From positions 18,093 through 82,092 of the forward strand of contig NZ_JAAFKD010000028.1 of the NCBI RefSeq assembly GCF_013299165.1: a stretch of DNA of 64,000 nt. The letters run 5' to 3'. Position numbers and translations under genes: made by a program. The notes below the pieces were generated by a model, which saw only the letters and a program-made list of their open reading frames with translations, searched no databases and had not been told where the DNA came from. Positions 16,847-26,212 of this stretch are shown piece by piece (the stretch's first letter is position 1; every line of letters begins with the position of its first letter). The DNA is from Microcoleus sp. bin38.metabat.b11b12b14.051 (GTDB taxonomy: Bacteria; Cyanobacteriota; Cyanobacteriia; Cyanobacteriales; Microcoleaceae).

Positions 16847-19800
16847 GAAATTTTCACTTTCCTCAACAGAGAATTTACCAAAAGTTTGCTAGCATCACCA
16901 GCCGAGAGTGCAGTGCTGAAATAGTGACCCTGAATTTCGTGACAGTGGAGCGATCGCAAACAATCCAACTGCTCTTTAGTTTCTACTCCTTCGGCCACCA
17001 CGCTCAAATTCAAATCTCGCCCCAGCGTGGCTACAGCATTGGCGATCGCCCGTTGGCACGGATCAGTCGTCAGTTCCCCGACAAAAGATTTGTCTATTTT
17101 CAAGATATTCAACGGAAACTTTTTCAAATAATTTAGAGAACAATAACCCGTGCCGAAATCGTCCAGGGCAATCTGCACTCCCATATCCTGCAACTCTCTC
17201 AGCACTTTTGTGGTATATTCCACATCTTGCATGGCCGTAGTCTCTGTAATTTCTAATTCTAAATACTTCGGTGCTAAACCAGTTGTTTCCAAACATTTTG
17301 CCACCATTTGCACTAAATTAAATTGCTGGAACTGCCGAGCCGAAAAATTGACGGCTACCCGCAAATCTGGTTGCAAAGCATCCTGCCAAGCTTTATTTTG
17401 AGTGCAGGCAGTTTGCAAAACCCATTCGCCAATAGGTACAATTAATCCGTTCTCTTCTGCCATCGGAATAAATGTCGCAGGAGAAACTAAACCTAATTCT
17501 GGATGTTGCCAGCGCAGCAGGGCTTCCATACCCTGAATTTTCCAAGTAGTGATGTTGACTTTAGGCTGGTAAAACACCTCAAATTCTCCCTGCTCTAGAG
17601 CTTCGTGCAGCCTGTTTTCTATATTCAGCAACTGGCTGCCTTGGGGATTAATTGTTGAAGTGTATAACTGATAGTTATTTCTTCCCCTTTCTTTCGCACA
17701 GTACAAGGCGGCATCGGCATTTTTGACTAAAGTTTCGGCATCTTCGCCGTCGTTGGGATAAACGGCAATGCCGATGCTGCTGCTGACGTGAAGCGACTGT
17801 CCTTCTAGTTTAAATGCTGGCTTTAAATTGTCGAGAATTCTTTGAGCTGTTTTTAGTGCATCTTCCAAGCAATTGACTTTGGGAAGCAGCACGGTAAATT
17901 CGTCGCCTCCCCAGCGCGCCACCGTATCAGTCGATCGCAATGTCTCGCTGATGCGTGCGGCAAAACCTTCTAGCAGGCGATCGCCCGCAGCGTGACCTAG
18001 TGTATCATTAATCTTTTTGAACCTGTCCAAGTCTAAAAACATCACAGCGAGCATTCTTTGATTTTTTTTAGCTTCTCTCAATGACGCCAGCAGGCGATCG
18101 TTAAACAGTATCCGGTTCGGTAAACCAGTGAGTTGGTCATAAACAGCTTGATAGCGAATAATTTCTTCAGCTTGCTTGCGCTGAGTGATATCCATCATAG
18201 TGCCAATCGCCCGCACTGCTTCGCCGCTGGCATTGCGGATGATGTACCCGCGATCGAGCACGAAAACATATCCCCCGTCGGCGCGGCGAAAACTGTATTC
18301 CTCCGACCAACATTGAGCATCTGAGTTCATTGTTAAATTGAAGCTTGACTTCACTCTTTCCCGTTCTTCAGGATGAATATTTTGCCACCATGATTCTACT
18401 TCTATCGTCTGAGTTTCGTTAAGTTTGTATCCAAAAACTTTTTCAAACTCTTCGCTCAACCAATACTCGCTTTTTAACAAATTCAAGTCCCAAACTGCAT
18501 CATTTGTTGCCCGTGTCAGCAGGTGAAAGCGTTCTTCGCTTTTGCGGAGTTTTTCTTGGGATTGCCAGCGTTCTGTTACATCGCGAAAGCTGAATACTCT
18601 ACCGCTAATTTTGCCTCCAGTCAGTTGCGGGAGCGAGTAGCGCTCAAAAATTCTGCCATCTTTAAACTCGATGATATCGAAACTTTCAACAGCAGGGCGA
18701 TCGGACAATTCTTTAGCCCGGTAAAGAAAGATTTCCGGGTATTTTAACTGGTTTATTCCAAACCCCAAAATTTGGTTGCTATCTCTCGAATCCAGCAGGA
18801 AATCTGGCAACTGCCACATTTGGGCAAACTTGCGATTAAAGCTGACCACTTTTCCTTGGCCGTCAACCGCCAGAATGCCGTCAGCAGTAGACTCAATGGT
18901 GGCTTGCAACAACGAAAGAGATGTTTCTAGTTCTAACTCTGCTAATTTGCGATCGCTAATGTCAAAAGCTGTGACTAATATCGACGCTTTTCTTTCAAAT
19001 TTGATAATATCTACAGTGGCTTCAATCCAGCGTGTTTCTCCGGTTTTAGTGAGAATTTTTACTTCATTTTTTGAAAGTAAACTTTCTCGGATCTGGTGGG
19101 ATTTGCCCCATCTTTTAACTGTTTCTCTAAAATCTGGATGAACTAAATCGTATAAATCCAACGCTAGCAATTCTTCGCGAGTATATCCAGTCATATCTTC
19201 TGTCTGAGAATTAACAAAGCGCAACTGTCGGCGCTGATAGATAAATGCAGCAGCATTAACAGTCTCTACCAGTTGCCGAAACTTTTTTTCACTGCGCCGC
19301 AAATCTCTTTCAGCCCGCTTGCTATCGGTAATATCTTGTGCTACGTACAACTTACCGCTGACATGGCCTTTGTCGTCCCGAATAGTTGAAATAGAAAGCA
19401 GGACAATTATTTTTTTATAATCTTTAGAAATGTAGATTCTTTCGACGTTTTTCACACAATTTTCTGCTGTTAAATTAGCTAACTCTGACCCTTGTGCAGG
19501 TGAGTCAGTCTCTTTAAAAAGTCCGGCTATTTGTTTTCCTAACAAATCTTTTTTAGAATATCCTAAAAGTTCACAAGTAGCTTGGTTTAATGACAGGATA
19601 TGACCGCCTGGGGTGGTGGCAATTATCGAGACGCTCATTTCCTCGCAAATATCGAGGGCATATTCGGCAGTTTGCTGCAAATCTTGGGTCATTTTGGCAA
19701 TAGTATCCCCAATATCTTGTAGTTTTTTTGGTTCCAATATAGTTTCTCCCTGTGGTAGCTTGTGTTGCACGGTTTGAGAATTCTGTTTAATAGCCCAGCT

Positions 19801-20190
19801 CGCCTTGGACAACAGATTTGCGATTTTATTCCTCCTGATGAACAGCGAGATTGCTAGAGAAATAAAAACCAGATAAAAACTAATTTTTTTTAAACTAAAA
19901 GTCGGAGCGAGAGCGGAATCTTTATCAGAATATGTAAAATTGTAGGTTCGTGTATTTATTGGTTCTATATAAGAAGAGGATTTATCCACAAATAAGTCTG
20001 CTCTTGAATTAGTGCCAGATGCCGATCGCCTAGAGCTGTGGTTGTCAGGTGCTACCCAAATTGCTTTTGCCGCGAGATTGCCGTCTCTAACCCCTACCAT
20101 TGCGGGCAAAATTTTGGGATTAATGCAACATTCCACACCCAAAAAAGTAGCAGTTAAATATCCCAACATTAATCTGTCTATCGTTTTCAT
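16843..20190 (-). CDS. Membrane-anchored multi-PAS GGDEF-EAL protein
   Basis: 1115 aa. One or two N-terminal hydrophobic segments are present (around 5-25 and FYLVFISLAISLFI near 105-118), with an intervening extracytoplasmic part. About four PAS/PAC domains follow (~172-680; LGYSKKDLLGKQIAG, TGYTREELLALDLYDLVHPD, FGYKLNETQ). The GGDEF domain has intact RWGGDEF (761-765), which supports diguanylate cyclase activity. The EAL domain has intact EAL at 889-891 and DDFGTGYCSLNYLKKFP, which supports c-di-GMP phosphodiesterase activity. Both halves therefore look catalytically competent, and which dominates cannot be told. The sensor inputs are probably redox, light or small ligands via PAS. Confidence 0.95.
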   Translation of the reverse strand: MKTIDRLMLGYLTATFLGVECCINPKILPAMVGVRDGNLAAKAIWVAPDNHSSRRSASGTNSRADLFVDKSSSYIEPINTRTYNFTYSDKDSALAPTFSLKKISFYLVFISLAISLFIRRNKIANLLSKASWAIKQNSQTVQHKLPQGETILEPKKLQDIGDTIAKMTQDLQQTAEYALDICEEMSVSIIATTPGGHILSLNQATCELLGYSKKDLLGKQIAGLFKETDSPAQGSELANLTAENCVKNVERIYISKDYKKIIVLLSISTIRDDKGHVSGKLYVAQDITDSKRAERDLRRSEKKFRQLVETVNAAAFIYQRRQLRFVNSQTEDMTGYTREELLALDLYDLVHPDFRETVKRWGKSHQIRESLLSKNEVKILTKTGETRWIEATVDIIKFERKASILVTAFDISDRKLAELELETSLSLLQATIESTADGILAVDGQGKVVSFNRKFAQMWQLPDFLLDSRDSNQILGFGINQLKYPEIFLYRAKELSDRPAVESFDIIEFKDGRIFERYSLPQLTGGKISGRVFSFRDVTERWQSQEKLRKSEERFHLLTRATNDAVWDLNLLKSEYWLSEEFEKVFGYKLNETQTIEVESWWQNIHPEERERVKSSFNLTMNSDAQCWSEEYSFRRADGGYVFVLDRGYIIRNASGEAVRAIGTMMDITQRKQAEEIIRYQAVYDQLTGLPNRILFNDRLLASLREAKKNQRMLAVMFLDLDRFKKINDTLGHAAGDRLLEGFAARISETLRSTDTVARWGGDEFTVLLPKVNCLEDALKTAQRILDNLKPAFKLEGQSLHVSSSIGIAVYPNDGEDAETLVKNADAALYCAKERGRNNYQLYTSTINPQGSQLLNIENRLHEALEQGEFEVFYQPKVNITTWKIQGMEALLRWQHPELGLVSPATFIPMAEENGLIVPIGEWVLQTACTQNKAWQDALQPDLRVAVNFSARQFQQFNLVQMVAKCLETTGLAPKYLELEITETTAMQDVEYTTKVLRELQDMGVQIALDDFGTGYCSLNYLKKFPLNILKIDKSFVGELTTDPCQRAIANAVATLGRDLNLSVVAEGVETKEQLDCLRSLHCHEIQGHYFSTALSAGDASKLLVNSLLRKVKIS

Positions 20191-20538
20191 TTCTGTGAAT
20201 CCTTGATTTTAAATCAATGCTAACTAAATTCCTGTGACAAAAACAAAAATTAACGAACCAAGTTTTAGGTACTCGTAAAACATATATAACCTTTATTTTT
20301 GTGAATTTGGACAATTAAGTTTTTCAAAATTTTTCAATTTTTTTCCATAATTAATTATAATTCTAATTATAATTTTAAATATGTCATCGGCCATTTTGCC
20401 ACAAATTATCCGCCATTATGCGTAGAGATCGGCTGGGAGCGCGCTAAAATTAGAGAATTCCCCTCATAAGTCGGCAAGATTTGTTATAAAAATAAACAAT
20501 TAGCTTAAAATCGATGCACAGATCCACGAATTGAACCA
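20191..20538. promoter_or_regulatory. Divergent AT-rich intergenic region
   Basis: 348 bp between divergent genes, rich in A/T around 20330-20385 (repeated TAATTATAATTCTAATTAT-type sequence). It must hold promoters for both the GGDEF-EAL gene and the coiled-coil gene. No specific operator or RNA structure could be assigned. Confidence 0.4.
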
Positions 20539-21117
20539 ATGAGCCAGACGATCCCAGAACTCCAAACAGAAGTCCGCGCGCTGCAAGCAGAAGTTGCCAC
20601 CATGCAAGAGGCGCGCGAAAAACTTTGCGTACAGCGCTCAGAGTGCCGAGTGACAGTCAGTTTCCCGAAGAATAATACTCCTGAGGCTATGGCCGAGTTC
20701 CACCAGCAAAATGCTGCCTTTGGGGAGCAGTGGTTGCAACAAATCCAGGAGATTGAGCGAGAAACTCAAATTATAGAAAAGCAACTCGAACAAAAACAGG
20801 CGGTAATCAATTACAAACAAGGCGAACTAGACAAATTGCTAGCGGGACAGCACTGGCAAAAAGTAGAAAACGACGTTCAAACCGGGGAAAAGCGCTTGCA
20901 AGCACAAGCTCGCAAAATCAATCAAGCAGCAGCACAACTTGAGGCGGAAATCCAAGCTTTAAAAGCACTGTACGATTTACTCAATCCCAGTTATTCCGAG
21001 TGGTTTCAACAACAAACTGAAGTTGTTGATTTTTCGGCAAAAACTATTCCTTACGCTTTTCCCAGTAGCAGCGGCTTAATATTGGCAAATAAGGAGATTG
21101 AATGGGATAAAAAATAG
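20539..21117 (+). CDS. Coiled-coil hypothetical protein
   Basis: 192 aa, soluble and strongly helical. Heptad-rich stretches occur at 5-30 (IPELQTEVRALQAEVATMQE) and ~60-150 (QWLQQIQEIERETQIIEKQL). The short C-terminal tail is hydrophobic and aromatic (TIPYAFPSSSGLILANKEIE). No enzymatic motif and no recognised family. It is monocistronic, followed by a terminator-like hairpin. Confidence 0.6.
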   Translation: MSQTIPELQTEVRALQAEVATMQEAREKLCVQRSECRVTVSFPKNNTPEAMAEFHQQNAAFGEQWLQQIQEIERETQIIEKQLEQKQAVINYKQGELDKLLAGQHWQKVENDVQTGEKRLQAQARKINQAAAQLEAEIQALKALYDLLNPSYSEWFQQQTEVVDFSAKTIPYAFPSSSGLILANKEIEWDKK

Positions 21118-21155
21118 TTTTCTACTGTGGAAATTGCAGGTAAATTATTAGGTTG

Positions 21156-21202
21156 AATGTCGCCGCAAAATTGCTCAATAACTCTGACGGGACGGCGACA
21201 TT
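21156..21202 (+). terminator. Terminator-like hairpin
   Basis: AATGTCGCCG and CGGCGACATT are perfect inverted repeats separated by 27 bp and followed by TAATTATTTAT. It sits ~40 bp after the coiled-coil gene's stop. The long loop makes it a weak candidate. Confidence 0.45.
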
Positions 21203-21484
21203 TAATTATTTATAGCCTTTTTATCAAACCTGAGCTATGGTTTAGATTTTAGATTTTATATTTTCGATTCGGACATTCAGGGATTGAGAGATTGATTGTC
21301 AATACTTCATATTTTTGATAAATGCTATATTTGTTTTACAAAAAATCAATTAAATAATTACAGAGGGGTGCTGAGGGCGATCGGGTTAAAAATTTTGAGT
21401 TTATTTTTGTGAAATAGGTTTATTTTTACGATATTGTCAAGCTAAAATATAAAATCTAACAGTCTACAATCTTGAATAGACTTA
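21203..21484. other. AT-rich gap, nothing further recognised
   Basis: About 280 bp of AT-rich sequence before the M28 peptidase; it presumably contains that gene's promoter. No repeat family, RNA or ORF was recognised. Confidence 0.4.
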
Positions 21485-22525
21485 ATGATGAAACGATTGA
21501 TTTGGATAGCGCTATTTATTCTGGTTGGGTTGGTGGCTGCGGGTTGGGGTTCTGGCTCGTTGCAGCGTTTTTCGGCTGTGCCGGAAGTTTCGATCGATCG
21601 CACTATCCACACTTCCCAAAACCCGTCTACCTCGCCACTGACTGCTGAAAAAGATGCACCCAGCGGCCTGCAAATTGACCCGTTGAGATTGTGGAAACAC
21701 GTTGAAACTCTAGCAGGAGAACGGGTGGAAGAACAATCTCGCACTTTTACGAGAGACTACATTTCGCAACAACTGCAAACCTTCGGTTTTTCGCCAAAAT
21801 TGCAGGAATTCGATCGCGGAATCAATGTTTTTGCCGAGAGAAAAGGTACTGACTCAAAAGCTGGGGCAATTCTCGTTGCTGCACACTACGACACTGTACC
21901 AAAATCGCCTGGGGCTGACGACAATGCGACAGGAGTTGCAGCAGTTTTAGAAGTAGCAAGATTGCTGGGTTCTAGTCCCACGCCTCGGACATTGCAAGTG
22001 GCATTTTTCGATAGGGAAGAAATCGGACTTTTAGGCAGTTTAGCATTCGCCGGTAGCCCAGCGCGATTAAAAAATTTGCAGGGTGCGATCGTCCTAGATA
22101 TGATCGGTTATTCTTGCCACAAGTCAGGCTGTCAGCAATATCCCGAAGGATTGACACCGCAACCGTTTCTAGATGCAGCCGGGGTAACATCTCCCGATAA
22201 GGGCGAGTTTATCGCTGTGGTTGGGGATGCGGAACATCCGTTGCTGTTGCGCGCTTTTGCGGAGTCGCCAAAAGCTGATTTACCTGCTGTGGTAACTCTA
22301 CCGGTTCCTCTGAAAGGGGTGCTGACTCCCGATGTTTTACGCAGCGACCACGCGCCGTTCTGGTATAAAGGAGTTGGTGCTGTGTTGGTGACGGATACTG
22401 CAAATTTGCGATCGCCCCACTACCACCAATCTACCGATACCCTCGCAACTATCGATCGGTCTTTTTTCGCCGGTTCTGCCCAAATCGTGGTCAATGCCGC
22501 AGCTAAACTATTGGAAATTCAGTAA
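21485..22525 (+). CDS. M28 family zinc aminopeptidase, exported or membrane-anchored
   Basis: 346 aa. The N-terminal hydrophobic segment (LIWIALFILVGLVAAGWG) is a signal anchor or signal peptide. Co-catalytic zinc ligands of the M28 family are visible: His in AAHYDTVPKSPGADDNATG, the bridging Asp in GADDN, Glu-Glu in FDREEIGLLGS, Asp in VLDMIGYS, and His in LRSPHYHQSTDT. The family removes N-terminal residues from peptides outside the cytoplasm. Two adjacent ATGs are possible starts. Confidence 0.9.
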   Translation: MMKRLIWIALFILVGLVAAGWGSGSLQRFSAVPEVSIDRTIHTSQNPSTSPLTAEKDAPSGLQIDPLRLWKHVETLAGERVEEQSRTFTRDYISQQLQTFGFSPKLQEFDRGINVFAERKGTDSKAGAILVAAHYDTVPKSPGADDNATGVAAVLEVARLLGSSPTPRTLQVAFFDREEIGLLGSLAFAGSPARLKNLQGAIVLDMIGYSCHKSGCQQYPEGLTPQPFLDAAGVTSPDKGEFIAVVGDAEHPLLLRAFAESPKADLPAVVTLPVPLKGVLTPDVLRSDHAPFWYKGVGAVLVTDTANLRSPHYHQSTDTLATIDRSFFAGSAQIVVNAAAKLLEIQ

Positions 22526-22612
22526 TTAGTCATTAGTCATTAGTCATTAGTCATTTGTCATTTGTCATTAGTCATTTGTCAGTTGTCAGTTGTTAGTTGT
22601 CAGTTGACAGAA
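22523..22612. repeat. 7-bp tandem repeats (TCATTAG / TCAGTTG variants)
   Basis: Runs of GTCATTA, GTCATTT and GTCAGTT at seven-base spacing, starting at the peptidase stop. The same heptamer forms a purer array after folE (53419-53503). Confidence 0.9.
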
Positions 22613-22749
22613 TGAATAGGGAATAGAGAATATAGGTGTAACGTGCGCGGAAGACGATACATTTTGCATAAGTTCTCAAATAAATAAGTCGATTGTGGCG
22701 CTAGTTTTGATATGCTGACAAAAGTTAGCGCCAAAAATGTGATTTAAAT

Positions 22750-25110
22750 ATGATAGGTAATATAGGACAACCGACTGCTGTCAGCGATCGCCCTTATTTA
22801 GTATTAACGAGTCAAGATCAAACCATACAGTTAGAGTTAAAACAGCCGCAGCACGTACTAGGGCGCGATCGCACTCGTGCTGATTTCGTGGTTCCCGAGC
22901 CTTGGCGGGCAGTTTCCGGCGTTCATGCTGTGTTGCGCCAAAAGGGGGATACTTACTGGATTTACGACGGTGACGGACAGCGCCCGAGCACTAATGGCTT
23001 ATTTGTCGATCGCACTCGCATTACTCCCAATGACGGTTATTGTCTCAAAAACGGTACAGAAATTAAAATCGGTCTCGATCCAAAAAATCAAGTTTTAGTC
23101 ACTTATTTTAATCCGCTGGCGAGTCAAATTTTTCCGCCCAGCAAACAGTCAATTCCTCTCAGCAATCGATCGGTTTTGTTGGGCCGCGATCCAAATGCTT
23201 CGCTGCAATTGGATGCGCCGCTGGTTTCGAGGCGCCACGCGACAATCGATGCAGACAGTCGCGGTAATTATATTTTACGAGACCACAGTGTTAATGGCGT
23301 TTTTGTCAACGGTCAGCGCATCACAAATTCTGCACAGTTGGCCGAGGGAGATGCGATTCGGATCGGCCCGTTTACTCTAACTTACCGCAATCATACGTTA
23401 GAGGTGCAAGACCGAGGCAATCAAATTCGCCTCGATGCTGACAGTCTGGTGATTCCCAAGCGTTTGGATCGTATCACTTTGGCGATCGAACCAGGGCAGT
23501 TTGTGGCTTTAGTCGGCGGTAGTGGTGCGGGTAAATCTACTTTAATGCGGACGCTTTTAGGGATTGAGAAAACTACTGAAGGCGCTGTGTTTCTCAACGG
23601 CGACAACTTGCGCCAAAACTTCAATATTTATCGCAATCAAATTGGTTACGTCCCTCAAGATGATATTATTCACGCAGATTTAACCGTAGAAGAAGTGTTG
23701 AGTTATGCTGCTAAATTGCGCTTACCTCCCGATACAGATGTTAAGCAAGTAGTCGCAAAAACTTTAGAAGATATTGAAATGACTCACCGCCGTACTGCTG
23801 TTGTCAGACAGCTTAGTGGCGGACAGCGCAAACGGGTTAGCATCGGAGTTGAACTGTTAGCAGATCCGAAACTTTTCTTTTTGGACGAACCGACTTCCGG
23901 GCTAGATCCGGGGTTGGATAAGAAGATGATGCAGCTACTGCGAAAGTTGGCAAGTCAAGGCCGGACGGTGATTCTGGTGACTCACGCGACGGCAAATATC
24001 ACCATGTGCGATCGCATTGTCTTTATGGGCCGCGGCGGACGGCTTTGTTACTTCGGCCCGCCCACCGAAGCCCTGGATTTTTTCGATGTCAAAACTGGGG
24101 ATTTTGCCGACATTTACAACGAATTAGAAACAGGAGAAACCAACGTTCAAAGCTGGGCAGAAAAGTTCAATAAATCTCCATACTATCAGCAGTATATTGT
24201 CAACCACTTCAGCACCGGCAACGCTAATGGAAAAACACCTGCTGCGCCTCCCAAGCCCAAATCTGTATCTTTTGTAAACCAACTCGTTCTGCTTGCTCAG
24301 CGCTATTTTCAGCTTATTTGCCGCGACTTAGTTAACTTGAGTTTAGCTCTTTTAACGGCTCCGATCGGGATTAGTTTGCTACGGCTTGCCGTCAGGGATA
24401 AAGACCCGTTAATTGGCGCACCCGAACCAACTTTAGCACCTTTAGCGATGCGCGTTTTGTTTGTATTTACCTGCGCGGCTATTTGGGTAGGACTCGCAAC
24501 TTCTCTGCAAGAGATTGTCAAAGAATCGGCTATTTATTTGCGCGAACGTTTAGTTAATTTAGGATTGTTTGCTTATTTGGGTTCAAAGCTTTTCATACTT
24601 TCCGGCTTAGCGGTATTGCAAACGCTGTTGATGGTAGGAGTGATTCTGATTGCTTTTAAATCCCCGGAACCGAGTTTAATTTCCTGGCCGGTGGGAGCAG
24701 CTATTACCACATTCCTGACTTTAATGAGCTGTATAAGTCTTGGATTGCTGGTTTCTGCGATCGTCAAAAATGGCTCTCAAGCTAATAGCGCTTTACCTCT
24801 AATATTGTTGCCTCAGATTATTTTTTCTGGAGTTTTGTTTAAGATGGAAGGTGTGGCGAGCAAGTTTTCTTGGTTGATGTTAAGCCGCTGGTCTGTGGGT
24901 GCTTACGGTTCTTTAGTTAATGTAAATGCGATGGTTCCCGCGCCTACTACTTTGCCCGATGGGAGCATACTTCCTCAGCCGTTTGAGCCTACTCCTGTTT
25001 ACGATCCAACTTGGCACAATCTCAGTTTAAATTGGGGGATTTTGTGCGTGCATATTTTCGTTTATTTGATGTTGACTCTGTGGTTGCAGAAGCGGAAGGA
25101 TATTTTATAG
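22750..25110 (+). CDS. ABCG-type half transporter with two N-terminal FHA domains
   Basis: 786 aa. FHA 1 (~35-95: LGRDRTRADFVVP, GVHAVLRQ, STNGLFVD) and FHA 2 (~145-205: LLGRDPNASLQLDAPLVSRR, SVNGVFVNGQRI) are phosphothreonine-binding folds with conserved Gly-Arg, Ser-x-x-His and Asn-Gly. The ABC ATPase has Walker A GGSGAGKST, Q-loop GYVPQDD, signature LSGGQRKRVSIG and Walker B LFFLDEPTSGLD. The C-terminal ABC-2-type membrane domain has about six spans (~540-786). ATPase-before-membrane order places it in the ABCG/WHITE class. FHA domains imply regulation by a Ser/Thr kinase; the cargo is unknown. Confidence 0.95.
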   Translation: MIGNIGQPTAVSDRPYLVLTSQDQTIQLELKQPQHVLGRDRTRADFVVPEPWRAVSGVHAVLRQKGDTYWIYDGDGQRPSTNGLFVDRTRITPNDGYCLKNGTEIKIGLDPKNQVLVTYFNPLASQIFPPSKQSIPLSNRSVLLGRDPNASLQLDAPLVSRRHATIDADSRGNYILRDHSVNGVFVNGQRITNSAQLAEGDAIRIGPFTLTYRNHTLEVQDRGNQIRLDADSLVIPKRLDRITLAIEPGQFVALVGGSGAGKSTLMRTLLGIEKTTEGAVFLNGDNLRQNFNIYRNQIGYVPQDDIIHADLTVEEVLSYAAKLRLPPDTDVKQVVAKTLEDIEMTHRRTAVVRQLSGGQRKRVSIGVELLADPKLFFLDEPTSGLDPGLDKKMMQLLRKLASQGRTVILVTHATANITMCDRIVFMGRGGRLCYFGPPTEALDFFDVKTGDFADIYNELETGETNVQSWAEKFNKSPYYQQYIVNHFSTGNANGKTPAAPPKPKSVSFVNQLVLLAQRYFQLICRDLVNLSLALLTAPIGISLLRLAVRDKDPLIGAPEPTLAPLAMRVLFVFTCAAIWVGLATSLQEIVKESAIYLRERLVNLGLFAYLGSKLFILSGLAVLQTLLMVGVILIAFKSPEPSLISWPVGAAITTFLTLMSCISLGLLVSAIVKNGSQANSALPLILLPQIIFSGVLFKMEGVASKFSWLMLSRWSVGAYGSLVNVNAMVPAPTTLPDGSILPQPFEPTPVYDPTWHNLSLNWGILCVHIFVYLMLTLWLQKRKDIL

Positions 25111-25325
25111 CAGTTGACAGTTGACAGAAGAGCCCGCCCGCGGAGTCGAGGGGTTGACAGCTTGCGCGCTCGCGACTTGCCCGCCCGCGAAGTCGAGGGG
25201 AGTCGAAGAGTTGACAGTTGACAGAAGAGCCCGCCCGCGGAGTCGAGGGGTTGACAGCTTGCGCTGAGCGAAGTCGAAGAGTTGACAGAAGAGCCCGCCC
25301 GCGGAGTCGAGGGGTTGACAGTTAA
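25110..25325. repeat. Tandem repeats with GAGCCCGCCCGCGGAGTCGA and TTGACAG units
   Basis: Three or more copies of TTGACAGAAGAGCCCGCCC followed by GCGGAGTCGAGGGGTTGACAG, with variable internal segments (AGCTTGCGC). They begin at the transporter's stop codon. No gene. Confidence 0.85.
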
Positions 25326-25337
25326 AGAGTCAATACC

Positions 25338-25402
25338 GTAGGGTGCGTCGCTATCAATCATCTACTTGGAAAAGTGAAAAATCTCACAGCGACGCACCTT
25401 AC
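25338..25402. repeat. GTAGGGTGCGTC hairpin repeat
   Basis: GTAGGGTGCGTCGCT and AGCGACGCACCTTAC form a hairpin with a ~35-base loop. It is a member of the family arrayed six times at 32099-32600 and present singly at 26669-26735. Confidence 0.85.
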
Positions 25403-25460
25403 AAGGATCTATCCTCGCCGACAATAATTGCCTAAAATCAACAATAGGACACATATAGCC

Positions 25461-25563
25461 CAATACGGTTTACTTAAGGCCGTCTTGGGGGTAAAACACT
25501 ATGAAAAATAGATACTGCGATTGCTTCGTTCCTCGCAATGACAATCTTAAGTAAACCGTATTG
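25461..25563. mobile_element. MITE-like palindromic element, 103 bp
   Basis: Perfect 18-bp terminal inverted repeats: CAATACGGTTTACTTAAG at the left and its exact complement at the right end. They enclose GATTGCTTCG...TCGCAATGAC. A related element with diverged ends lies at 43353-43470 and a half copy at ~4128-4173. There is no coding capacity, so it would depend on a transposase in trans. Confidence 0.75.
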
Positions 25564-25565
25564 AC

Positions 25566-25655
25566 ATATAGCCTTTCTCAAAAAGATGAGGTACTCATGG
25601 GCATAGGCCTCCGTGGCCTCCGTGGGCATACCTCACTTTTTTGAGAACCGCTATA
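25566..25655. repeat. Second inverted-repeat element, 90 bp
   Basis: ATATAGCCTTTCTCAAAAAG and ATGAGGTA on the left pair imperfectly with TACCTCACTTTTTTGAGAA and CGCTATA on the right, around a GC-rich core (GCCTCCGTGGCCTCCGTGGG). It abuts the preceding MITE-like element. Confidence 0.7.
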
Positions 25656-25720
25656 GGCTTTGCGTAAGTATTATATAATTAGGGATCTGCACTTAATTAA
25701 TGCAAAAAAATGAGGATTAA

Positions 25721-26212
25721 ATGTTAGTTAAAACCAACGCGTCAGTAGAAATTGCTGCATCACCGGAAGTAGTGTTTGATTTTGTGGCATCACTATCGAA
25801 TGTGCCAAAATCCTTTCGCGGATTTGGTCCAATTCCAGCAATTATTAAAGCTGAAATGGCTGATGGTGGAGAGATGCGTGAAGGCGGTGTGCGGCGGATA
25901 GAAAATTCCGATACTTCGGTGATTGATGAAGAAATCATTACTTTCAAAAAGCCAGAAAGACAAACCTACCGACTGGTTAGAGGGTTTAAGTTTCCCATTT
26001 CTCTACTCATTGAGTCTGGTGGCGGAGATTGGAATTTCACTGCTACAGCAAAGGGAACTCGGATTGATTGGGAGTTTTATTTTATGCTGACTTCTCCGGT
26101 ATTCTATCCGCTTGGATTGTTGCTAGTTCAGGTTTTTATGCAAAAAGCTATGCAGCAGTGTTTAGATAATATTCAAGAATATTTGGCTAGCCCAAGCGAA
26201 TTGATTGTATGA
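25721..26212 (+). CDS. SRPBCC (START/polyketide-cyclase-like) family protein
   Basis: 163 aa. The opening VKTNASVEIAASPEVVFDFV and the alternating strands ending in a long C-terminal helix (FMQKAMQQCLDNIQEYLA) match the helix-grip SRPBCC fold, which binds hydrophobic ligands in a central cavity. Its stop overlaps the EVE-domain start (ATGA at 26209-26212), so the two are co-translated. Ligand unknown. Confidence 0.85.
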   Translation: MLVKTNASVEIAASPEVVFDFVASLSNVPKSFRGFGPIPAIIKAEMADGGEMREGGVRRIENSDTSVIDEEIITFKKPERQTYRLVRGFKFPISLLIESGGGDWNFTATAKGTRIDWEFYFMLTSPVFYPLGLLLVQVFMQKAMQQCLDNIQEYLASPSELIV

